Below are positions 19,196 through 26,699 of a stretch of DNA of 49,083 nucleotides, in pieces. Location: assembly GCA_031292455.1 (NCBI GenBank), contig JARLHC010000056.1, positions 1 through 49,083 on the forward strand, given 5' to 3'. Below the pieces are notes generated by a model that made no database searches, was not told where the DNA came from, and was given only the letters and a program-made list of their open reading frames with translations. Within the stretch, counting starts at the first letter, position 1; the number at the start of each line of letters is the position of its first letter. This DNA is from Ignavibacteriaceae bacterium. Its GTDB lineage: Bacteria > Bacteroidota > Ignavibacteria > Ignavibacteriales > Ignavibacteriaceae. Made by a program: the position numbers and the translations under genes.

Positions 19196-19981
19196 ATGAT
19201 TTATCAAACTATTATTCTTGAAATCAATAATAAAAATGCGTTAATAACCATAAACCGTCCTGATAAGCTAAATGCACTTAATGCTATTGTTATGTCTGAA
19301 CTTCGGGATTGTTTAATGGAATTAAAAAAGAATGAGAATGTTTCTGTTATCATTCTTACAGGTAGCGGCCAAAAGGCATTTGTTGCTGGTGCTGATATTT
19401 CTGAACTTAGTAACCTAGATATGATATCTGCTAAAGAATTTTCAGAAAAAGGACAAGGTATATTTAACCTCATTGAAAATTTTAATAAACCAGTTATTGC
19501 TGCTGTTAACGGATTTGCGCTTGGGGGAGGATGCGAATTAGCTTTGGCTTGTCACATGAGGCTGGCTTCCGAAAACGCTAAATTTGGACAACCAGAAATT
19601 AATCTAGGTCTTATCCCCGGATATGGCGGGACACAGAGATTGACCCGTTTAATAAATTCAGGCAGATCACTGGAGCTAATACTGACTGGCGATCTTATTG
19701 ATGCTGCTGAAGCTTACAGGTTAGGGATAGTGAATAAAGTTTTCCCTATTGAAGAGCTAATGAATAAAACATATCAACTAGCCTTTAATATTGCGTCAAA
19801 GGGTCAATATGCAATACGGCAGGCTATTAAAGCTGTAAATATGAGTAATGAAGTTTCCAGAAGGGAAGGCCTAAACTTTGAAACAAGTCTTTTCTCTCTC
19901 TGTTGCGGAACGGATGATTTTAAAGAAGGTACATCGGCTTTTCTTGCAAAAAGGAAGCCTGTATTTAAAAATAAATATTAG
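19196..19981 (+). CDS. Enoyl-CoA hydratase (crotonase family)
   Basis: The family hydrates trans-2-enoyl-CoA to 3-hydroxyacyl-CoA in beta-oxidation or related CoA pathways. The product has 261 residues, the usual length. Both catalytic glutamates are present: Glu114 in GGGCELALAC and Glu134 in FGQPEINLGLIPG. The oxyanion-hole segment AFVAGADISEL is at about 61-71. The pair of glutamates supports true hydratase activity rather than an isomerase or hydrolase. It is not surrounded by other fatty-acid genes, so whether it serves beta-oxidation, butyrate-type or amino acid metabolism is open. AGAGG just before the ATG is a good ribosome binding site. Confidence 0.92.
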   Translation: MIYQTIILEINNKNALITINRPDKLNALNAIVMSELRDCLMELKKNENVSVIILTGSGQKAFVAGADISELSNLDMISAKEFSEKGQGIFNLIENFNKPVIAAVNGFALGGGCELALACHMRLASENAKFGQPEINLGLIPGYGGTQRLTRLINSGRSLELILTGDLIDAAEAYRLGIVNKVFPIEELMNKTYQLAFNIASKGQYAIRQAIKAVNMSNEVSRREGLNFETSLFSLCCGTDDFKEGTSAFLAKRKPVFKNKY

Positions 19982-19990
19982 ATTTAATTC

Positions 19991-21022
19991 ATGAAATTTC
20001 CTTTTGAACGGAAAGAAATCATTACATTTCTTTTCTCTCTAGCTATAGTGCTTTTAGTTTTGAATATAGTTATCTCCAAAATATATCGGCATAACGGAAA
20101 AAATTTTAATGTTAACGGTGTTAATTCCGACGAAATTAAAACTAGGTTTATTTCAGCCCTCCATCATTTCGGTATCAAGGATGTGTGGATTGCCGAGGAT
20201 AATAATGAACTTAAACAAAATGACTCACTTAAATATTTCTATAAAGTTAGTGTACCTAAAGATCTTCCAGTTTCTCTTCTATTGAATGAGGTTAGTAATT
20301 CCTTTGAACCTGGAGAAGTTATTTATTATTCCAAAGAGACAAAGGTAAACGGAATAACTGATTTATATCTGGTTTCTGGTGGTTTTGAGAAACTGACTGC
20401 CGAATTTGCATACAATCCTGTAATTCAAAGACCCTCTTGCTCTATTGGATTTCTTGTATATGGAATAAATACACTCAGTCCAGCTGATCGGGTTCAGCTT
20501 ATCAAATGCCCCGATTCATTTACCACGGTTCTTCTTCCTTCTAAAGAGTCACTTGAAATAATTAAAAATATCAAGACTTACGAAAAAGATTATTCAATAA
20601 TGCTCAGTACAGAAATATTAGATCTTGATTATAAACTTTCTTCAGGTTATTCTCCAGAAAGACTAAAAATGTCAATCCGTTCAATTCTCGGAGATTTTCC
20701 TGATGCTGCTGTTTATATATATAATAATAATTCTGAGTTTACCTCAGGATCACAATTTCCCTTTATTAAGCAGGAATTTGAAAAAAGGAAAGTGAAGTTT
20801 ATCGATTTAAATAAATTTATCCTGATCGATCAAAAAGGAACTTCTTTGGATATTTCATTTGACCTTATTATTAATGAAGCAGTCGAGAATAAAACTGAAT
20901 TGATATTTATTTCTGCGGATCATTATTTAAAACTAAGACCACAGATTTTAAAGTACAGGAAGATAGGTTATAAGTTTATAAATCCTTCTTTGGCACTAAA
21001 TGAATATCTTAAAACACCCTGA
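19991..21022 (+). CDS. Membrane-anchored hypothetical protein, possible divergent polysaccharide deacetylase
   Basis: The product has 343 residues. An N-terminal transmembrane segment (about 12-29) is followed by an uncharacterised region (30-140) and a C-terminal domain (about 145-340). The latter starts with a strand SIGFLVYGI, then TTVLLPSKES, a YSIMLSTEIL strand, a PERLKMSIRSILGDFPDAAVYIYNN segment and a late KVKFIDLNK strand. The order of strands and the segment near 235-250 recall the YibQ/DUF610 divergent polysaccharide deacetylase family, but the metal-binding residues are not obvious, so it may be inactive or unrelated. Its last 14 bases overlap the convergent M16 gene. Function is unknown. 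Confidence 0.6.
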   Translation: MKFPFERKEIITFLFSLAIVLLVLNIVISKIYRHNGKNFNVNGVNSDEIKTRFISALHHFGIKDVWIAEDNNELKQNDSLKYFYKVSVPKDLPVSLLLNEVSNSFEPGEVIYYSKETKVNGITDLYLVSGGFEKLTAEFAYNPVIQRPSCSIGFLVYGINTLSPADRVQLIKCPDSFTTVLLPSKESLEIIKNIKTYEKDYSIMLSTEILDLDYKLSSGYSPERLKMSIRSILGDFPDAAVYIYNNNSEFTSGSQFPFIKQEFEKRKVKFIDLNKFILIDQKGTSLDISFDLIINEAVENKTELIFISADHYLKLRPQILKYRKIGYKFINPSLALNEYLKTP

Positions 21023-22382
21023 TTTCTTTACCCACATAATCGAGTTCCGTAATCTTATCTGAATTTACCTCATGGAGCTGCGGAATTAGTTTCTCTTTGT
21101 CGCCAACCACAAGAATAACAAGTCTGTCTGTATGAATATGGTTTGCAGCCGACTTATTAACTTCATCTATTGTTACATCCCTAATCAGGTCAAGGTAAGT
21201 ATTGAAATAATCATTTGGAAGATCATATAAATATTTGGTGGTCAGGTGATAAGTAATCTGCCGGTTTGTTTCAAATTTGGAAGGATAATTCAATATTGTA
21301 GATGACTTCGCAAAATAAAGCTCGCTCTCAGTAACACCTTCCCTAATTAGATTTAATTCTTTGATAATCTCTCTTATCGCATTAGCCGTGTTTTCAATCG
21401 CAACAGAAGTAGAAACATTGAAGAAAGCACATTCTTTAAAATAATTAAACCTGCTTGATGCCCCATAGGTATAACCTTTGTCCTCTCTTAAATTAAGATT
21501 TATCCTGCTCGAGAACTGTCCACCCAGTATGGTATTTAATAATTTTCTTGGAAAATAATCATGTCTGCTTCTGTTTTCAGAGATGTGTCCTATCCTTATT
21601 TCACTCTGCACTGAATCCTCCTTATGTATAAAAAATATACCGGGAAATTCCTTTAGATTTGATTTATATTTTTCGATATCGAGAACTTTAGGTTTCCAAT
21701 CCCGAAAGTAGTAATTCAACTTTTCACGAAGCTCTTCTTTTTCAATATTCCCCACAACCATAAGCGCTGAATTATTTGGGATAAAATAAGAATTATAATA
21801 ATTTTTCAAATCATTAAGAGTGACGTTATTAATATCATTTTCATAACCAACTAAAGGGAATGAGTATAAATCTTCCTTCCCTAACACAATATATTCAAAT
21901 ACAGAGCTTGCTATTTCTTCTACATCATCCCTAAGCTGTATAAGCCGGGTCAATACTTTTCTCTTCTCCCTCGCGAATGATATTTCATCAAAATGAGGTT
22001 TGGTTACTACTTTTGCGAAAAGCTCAATTGACCTGTCGATATTTTCGGTTAGGGTTCTTAGTCCTATGTAAATTCCATCATTATTGCAACCTACATTAAA
22101 GTTTGAGCCCAGCATATCAAATTCATCCATTAGCTCTAGCCCGTTGTAATCATCAGCTCCTTCATCTATCATCATAGCAAATAAATTTGCGAGACCTTTT
22201 TTATTGATGGGGTCCGTCTTGCTACCCCCGTTGACAATCAGGTTCAGCCTTAAAGTAGGAAGATTGCTTCTCTTTACAAAAATAACATCAAGAGCATTGT
22301 CCAGTTTGAAATGCTCCTCTTCAGGAAGTATAAAACTTAACTCAACAGATGCAGTAGGTTTTTGGGATCTGTCTAATTTCAT
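21009..22382 (-). CDS. M16 peptidase-family subunit lacking the zinc motif
   Basis: The product has 457 residues in the M16B (mitochondrial processing peptidase-like) fold. In its first half the HxxEH position reads NLFAM (residues 66-70 in GLANLFAMMIDEG), so all three metal or catalytic residues are replaced. The second half retains the substrate-binding Arg/Tyr region (REDKGYTYGASS). In M16B heterodimers one subunit carries the active site and the other the R/Y pair, which fits this gene and its neighbour. It overlaps the end of the active-subunit gene by 4 bp. No signal peptide is visible, suggesting a cytosolic or cytosol-facing complex. Confidence 0.9.
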   Translation of the reverse strand: MKLDRSQKPTASVELSFILPEEEHFKLDNALDVIFVKRSNLPTLRLNLIVNGGSKTDPINKKGLANLFAMMIDEGADDYNGLELMDEFDMLGSNFNVGCNNDGIYIGLRTLTENIDRSIELFAKVVTKPHFDEISFAREKRKVLTRLIQLRDDVEEIASSVFEYIVLGKEDLYSFPLVGYENDINNVTLNDLKNYYNSYFIPNNSALMVVGNIEKEELREKLNYYFRDWKPKVLDIEKYKSNLKEFPGIFFIHKEDSVQSEIRIGHISENRSRHDYFPRKLLNTILGGQFSSRINLNLREDKGYTYGASSRFNYFKECAFFNVSTSVAIENTANAIREIIKELNLIREGVTESELYFAKSSTILNYPSKFETNRQITYHLTTKYLYDLPNDYFNTYLDLIRDVTIDEVNKSAANHIHTDRLVILVVGDKEKLIPQLHEVNSDKITELDYVGKEIRVF

Positions 22383-23659
22383 TGATTCTCTGCCTCACCA
22401 TTTATTGGGGCAATATGTAATTCAATATGGCTGCTCTTAAAATATTTATTTACGCATTCTATAATATTAGCTTCTGTTGTGTCCTCATAACGTGAAAGGT
22501 CATAATTAAATGAATTAGGTTCACCTAGGTAGAAATTATAATAATTAAGCTGATCTGCGAGTGAGTCAATATGCTGCATTGAATATATAAAACTGGATTT
22601 AATACCATTCTTAGATCTGAATAATTCCCTTTGTGTAACACCGTTTGATGATATATTATCAATCTCTTTTAAAATCTCATCCTTTAGCAATAATAGTGAA
22701 ACACTTGGTTTAGCAGTAGCGATAATTAAAAAGTGACCTGCATATTTTCCAGAATACTGGTAGGCAGTAACATCCTGAGCTATCTCTCTGTCATAAACCA
22801 GGCTTTTATATAGCCTAGCGTTCTTTGTTCCTGAAAGTATATCACCCAGGATATCAAGTGAAGAATCATAAGGGTCAAATGCTTTTTCTGTGGGCCATGC
22901 TAAATAAAGTCGTTCAAGTTGAACATTTTCCTTCTTAGTAATTACTTTTTCTTTTTTAAGCTTAACAGGTGGAAAAGACAAATTGTCCGGTTTATTTTTG
23001 GTTTCAATATCCGAAAAATATTTATCGACTAAAGTTTTTGCATTATCCCAATCGAAATTTCCTGCAATTGTGAGACAAGCATTTGAAGGCGAGTAATAAT
23101 TATTAAAGAAATCAATAACATCTTCGAGCGTATAACTATTCATATCGTCGATATAACCGATAGTTGGCCATGAATACGGATGCCCGGCAGGATAGATGTT
23201 ATTCAGAATTGTTTCCCAGGCTAACCCGTAAGGCTGGTTATCATATCGCTCGAGGCGTTCATTTCTAACTACGTCTATTTGGTTATTTAATTTTTCCTGA
23301 GTTAATGAAGGAAGAAGCATACACATTCTGTCTGATTCAAGCCAAAGTATGAGTTCCAGGAAATTGGCAGGTACCTTTTCATAATAATTTGTGCGGTCAA
23401 AACTGGTTGAACCATTTAAACTTCCGCCTGCTTCCTGAATGTATCTGAAGTGCATTTCTTTGGGAACATTTTTTGATCCCTGAAACATCATATGCTCGAA
23501 TAAATGAGCTATTCCTGTTTTCCCCTTTCTTTCATTTGCCGAACCCGCTTTATACCATACATTAACGGAAACCAGCGGATGATAATTATTCCGATGAAGA
23601 ATTACTTCTAGTCCATTATTTAATTTATATTTCTCATATTCAAGATTCAGTATATTCAT
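22379..23659 (-). CDS. M16-family zinc metallopeptidase, active subunit
   Basis: The product has 426 residues. The inverted zinc motif HLFEH is at 52-56, followed by MMFQGS and a downstream glutamate-rich NQIDVVRNERLERYDN helix that supplies the third ligand. This is the pattern of an active M16B peptidase. It has no signal peptide. It is translated 4 bp before the catalytically dead partner and 22 bp after lepB, in a minus-strand operon headed by gatB. Known relatives degrade peptides or process presequences; the substrate here is not inferable from sequence. Confidence 0.92.
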   Translation of the reverse strand: MNILNLEYEKYKLNNGLEVILHRNNYHPLVSVNVWYKAGSANERKGKTGIAHLFEHMMFQGSKNVPKEMHFRYIQEAGGSLNGSTSFDRTNYYEKVPANFLELILWLESDRMCMLLPSLTQEKLNNQIDVVRNERLERYDNQPYGLAWETILNNIYPAGHPYSWPTIGYIDDMNSYTLEDVIDFFNNYYSPSNACLTIAGNFDWDNAKTLVDKYFSDIETKNKPDNLSFPPVKLKKEKVITKKENVQLERLYLAWPTEKAFDPYDSSLDILGDILSGTKNARLYKSLVYDREIAQDVTAYQYSGKYAGHFLIIATAKPSVSLLLLKDEILKEIDNISSNGVTQRELFRSKNGIKSSFIYSMQHIDSLADQLNYYNFYLGEPNSFNYDLSRYEDTTEANIIECVNKYFKSSHIELHIAPINGEAENQ

Positions 23660-23680
23660 TCTTGTAAAACATCTATAATA

Positions 23681-24616
23681 TTAGTTAAGCAGTTTAAGCA
23701 CTCTATCTAGTCTTATCGATCCTATCAATCTGAACAGGTCAGTAAATGGAATCTCTCTGTCCCACGAAAATAAAGTTATAAAAGCTTCTCCTACAATCAG
23801 ATCCCGCGGTACAAATCCCCAAAATCTGCAGTCGAGGCTGTTATCTCTGTTATCCCCCATCATGAAAAAATAATCTTTTTTAAATGTATATGAAGTGACC
23901 GCAGCACCATCTATTATGATCTTACTATTCTTTATTTCCACAGCTTCTTTACCATATTCTCGGTCTATTGCAGTTTTCCACTGTTCTATATTGTTAAGCG
24001 AAAGGTTAATCACATATCCTTTCTTTGGAATAATTATAGGGCCGTAATTATCTTCATTCCATGGCATCCCCTTAGGAAAGATTCTTGGTTCGATATAATC
24101 CTTTGGTTTAGGATAATAACTTTCATATTTAACATGCGGTGGTATCCAAAACTCTTTCCCGTTTACATAAACGACCTTATCGATAATCTGGATTGTATCT
24201 CCAGGTAATCCAATACATCTTTTAACATAATTTACACCAAGCTCTTTTGCTTTTATTAGGTCTCTGTCACCTGGCCATTCAAATACGACAATATCCCTTG
24301 GCTTGGGTTCTCTAATTGCAGGTAGCCGGAAAAAGGGTATCTCAACTTCTGTGAAAGGAATATATTTGGGGGAAGATGAGCCATAGATAAATTTATTTAC
24401 AAGCACAAAGTCGCCTACCAATATAGTGTCTTCCATGGATCCAGTAGGTATTCTGGTATTCTGAATAACAAAAGTAATTATAAAGAATGCTGCTATTCCT
24501 GCAAATAGTAGGGATTCAAAGAATTCCTTTGTTTTTTCTTTCTGCGTTTTTTTCTTATTTAATTCTTCTACAGTCTTAATTCCAAAAAATCTTCTCAATG
24601 CATCTTTGAATGACAA
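23681..24616 (-). CDS. lepB: Signal peptidase I
   Basis: LepB cleaves signal peptides from exported proteins at the outer face of the inner membrane. The product has 311 residues. One transmembrane segment (about 34-52) is followed by the catalytic Ser60 in PTGSMEDTI, and the general base Lys132 lies in VKRCIGLPGD. The C-terminal box MGDNRDNSLDCRFWGFVP confirms the family. An extended stretch between the lysine box and the GDNRDNS box (about 140-250) is longer than in minimal Gram-positive enzymes, as is usual in Bacteroidota. The gene starts 4 bp after gatB stops and precedes the M16 pair. Confidence 0.96.
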   Translation of the reverse strand: MSFKDALRRFFGIKTVEELNKKKTQKEKTKEFFESLLFAGIAAFFIITFVIQNTRIPTGSMEDTILVGDFVLVNKFIYGSSSPKYIPFTEVEIPFFRLPAIREPKPRDIVVFEWPGDRDLIKAKELGVNYVKRCIGLPGDTIQIIDKVVYVNGKEFWIPPHVKYESYYPKPKDYIEPRIFPKGMPWNEDNYGPIIIPKKGYVINLSLNNIEQWKTAIDREYGKEAVEIKNSKIIIDGAAVTSYTFKKDYFFMMGDNRDNSLDCRFWGFVPRDLIVGEAFITLFSWDREIPFTDLFRLIGSIRLDRVLKLLN

Positions 24617-24620
24617 TTTA

Positions 24621-26075
24621 TTACTCCATTATTCGTTTAGTTGAAGAGATCTTCTCTCTTAAAAGATCATTCACAATTTTAGGATTTGCCTTCCCTTTAG
24701 TTTCCTGCATAATCTTTCCGATAAAGAATCCAAATACTTTTTCTTTTCCGCTTAGGAATTCTTCCACTTCATTTGGGAATTTTGATAAAACATTATCTAT
24801 GACAATACCGATGGCTGTTGTATCGGTAATTTGAACAAGATTTTTTAATTTGACGATGTCCAAAGGATGTTTGTTCTCCTTAAGCATCTCGGGAAAAATC
24901 TCTTTAGCTATTTTCCCACTGATTGTTTTATTATTAATAATATTTATTAGATCAGCCAGATGATTTGCAGAAATAGGGAAATTTTTAATTTCAATTTTCT
25001 CTTCATTCATTACTTTTAATACTGCACCCATAACCCAGTTGCTTGCAGATTTATAATCATTTGTTGACGAAATTACTTTTTCATAATAATCTGCAATATC
25101 TTTATACTGAGTCAATATTTCAGCATCGTATTCGGGTAAATTAAAGGAGTCGATAAACCTGTTCCTTCTCTGAAACGGCAGTTCGGGAAGCAGAGCTGCA
25201 ATTTCATCTTTCCATTCTTTGTCAACAAACACGGGAAATAAATCAGGTTCAGGAAAATATCTATAATCATGGGCTTCCTCCTTGCTCCTCATCGAAAAAG
25301 CTTTATTTTTATCAGCATCCCACAATAAAGTTTCCTGAATAATATTTCCTCCATTTTCAAGTATATCAATCTGCCTTTCTATTTCATAATTGATGGCACG
25401 CTCCACATTACGGAAAGAATTCATATTCTTAATCTCAGTTTTGGTGCCAAGCCTTGTCTCTCCTCGTAATCTTACTGAAATATTGGCATCACATCTTAAT
25501 GAACCTTCTTCCATGTTGCCATCGCATATGTCAAGGTATTGAACAATCTGCTTAATCCGACTTAAATAGAAATAGGCTTCACTGGAAGTTCTCATATCAG
25601 GCTCACTAACAATCTCAATAAGAGGGACACCGCACCTATTTAAATCCACCGAAGTGGAATATCCTGAATCGTGTATTGATTTCCCGGCATCCTCTTCCAT
25701 ATGAATCCTCGTTATCCCTATTTTCTTTTTAGTTGAATCAGGGAGAGTTATCTCAATAACACCAAATTCACATGCGGGTTCTTCATATTGGGATATCTGA
25801 TATCCCTTTGGAAGGTCAGGATAAAAATAATTCTTTCTAGCAAAGATTGATCGTTCGTTAATAGTACAATCGGTTGCTAAACCCATTAAAACCGTGAATT
25901 CTACTACTTTTTTATTCAAAACGGGGAGAACTCCGGGATGGCCTAAACAGATTGGACAAACATTGATATTCGGCTCATTCCCGAACTTTGTAGAACAAGA
26001 GCAAAATATCTTTGAATCCGTTAATAATTGAGCATGAACTTCAAGTCCTATCACTCCTTCATATTTGTCGATCAT
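24621..26075 (-). CDS. gatB: Aspartyl/glutamyl-tRNA(Asn/Gln) amidotransferase subunit B
   Basis: GatB is the kinase/transamidase subunit of GatCAB, which converts Glu-tRNA(Gln) or Asp-tRNA(Asn) into the amidated form. The product has 484 residues, the normal size. Signatures are EGVIGLEVHAQL at the start, FCSCSTKFG, CPICLGHPGVLPVLN with the zinc-site cysteines, YFYPDLPKGYQISQYE, and DANISVR; the tail is the GatB/YqeY helical domain. gatA and gatC are not in the window. It is the first gene of the minus-strand gatB-lepB-M16 operon. Confidence 0.97.
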   Translation of the reverse strand: MIDKYEGVIGLEVHAQLLTDSKIFCSCSTKFGNEPNINVCPICLGHPGVLPVLNKKVVEFTVLMGLATDCTINERSIFARKNYFYPDLPKGYQISQYEEPACEFGVIEITLPDSTKKKIGITRIHMEEDAGKSIHDSGYSTSVDLNRCGVPLIEIVSEPDMRTSSEAYFYLSRIKQIVQYLDICDGNMEEGSLRCDANISVRLRGETRLGTKTEIKNMNSFRNVERAINYEIERQIDILENGGNIIQETLLWDADKNKAFSMRSKEEAHDYRYFPEPDLFPVFVDKEWKDEIAALLPELPFQRRNRFIDSFNLPEYDAEILTQYKDIADYYEKVISSTNDYKSASNWVMGAVLKVMNEEKIEIKNFPISANHLADLINIINNKTISGKIAKEIFPEMLKENKHPLDIVKLKNLVQITDTTAIGIVIDNVLSKFPNEVEEFLSGKEKVFGFFIGKIMQETKGKANPKIVNDLLREKISSTKRIME

Positions 26076-26699
26076 TTATCCTGATATTTTTTGGAATAAT
26101 AAATATAAAAAAGAAATGTTAGATATAGAAAGCAATAAAAAGCACATCCGTCCAAAATAATCTTTTGGGAAAACGTTTTGGACAGCATAAAAACAGAAAA
26201 AACTGAATGTGGGGGATTGAATTTCAAATAGCTTATAATCCATCCAAAACAACGAAATATTACAACATTACTTCTGATTTGAATTTATCTTGGACAGAAG
26301 TGATAAAAAGGGGAGATGGGTTTTGCCAAAAAGATAAAGAGAATAGTATAGTATTGATAATGTGATGCTTGTCATCCCATATATCAGTTTAGAAAATTTG
26401 AGCTGACATCAGAATATTATTCATTTCAGACACATTTTCGGGCTAAATTCGAAATAAGAAAAGCTGCATAGGAATTTTATCAGTATTATTATGTAACCGA
26501 AATATAAAAAAATAAGTAAATTTAGATGGAATTGGTACTTTGAAGGGGTTTTGGTGTATAAGTAATAGTGGTTCGTGTCCCAATGTTTAATTTATTAAAA
26601 TCGCAGGGAATATATTATTCTGTGCATAAATTTATTTAGATTTTGGGCGCTGACTAATCAATTTAATATACTTTTTAACAAAAAACGTCCGGAGACAAA
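26076..26699. other. 624-bp intergenic region between divergent gatB and the large M16 gene
   Basis: AT-rich and apparently non-coding. It holds an 8-bp inverted repeat GTCCAAAA/TTTTGGAC (26150-26157 with 26176-26183), a second TTGGACAG copy near 26285, and a promoter-like pair just before the plus-strand gene. I see no open frame of convincing length and no tRNA-like fold. Confidence 0.55.
26643..26672 (+). promoter_or_regulatory. Possible sigma70-type promoter of the large M16 gene
   Basis: TTGGGC (26643-26648) and TATACT (26667-26672) are separated by 18 bp and lie 28 bp before the ATG at 26700. A GGAG ribosome binding site at 26691-26694 follows. The match is by eye only. Confidence 0.4.
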
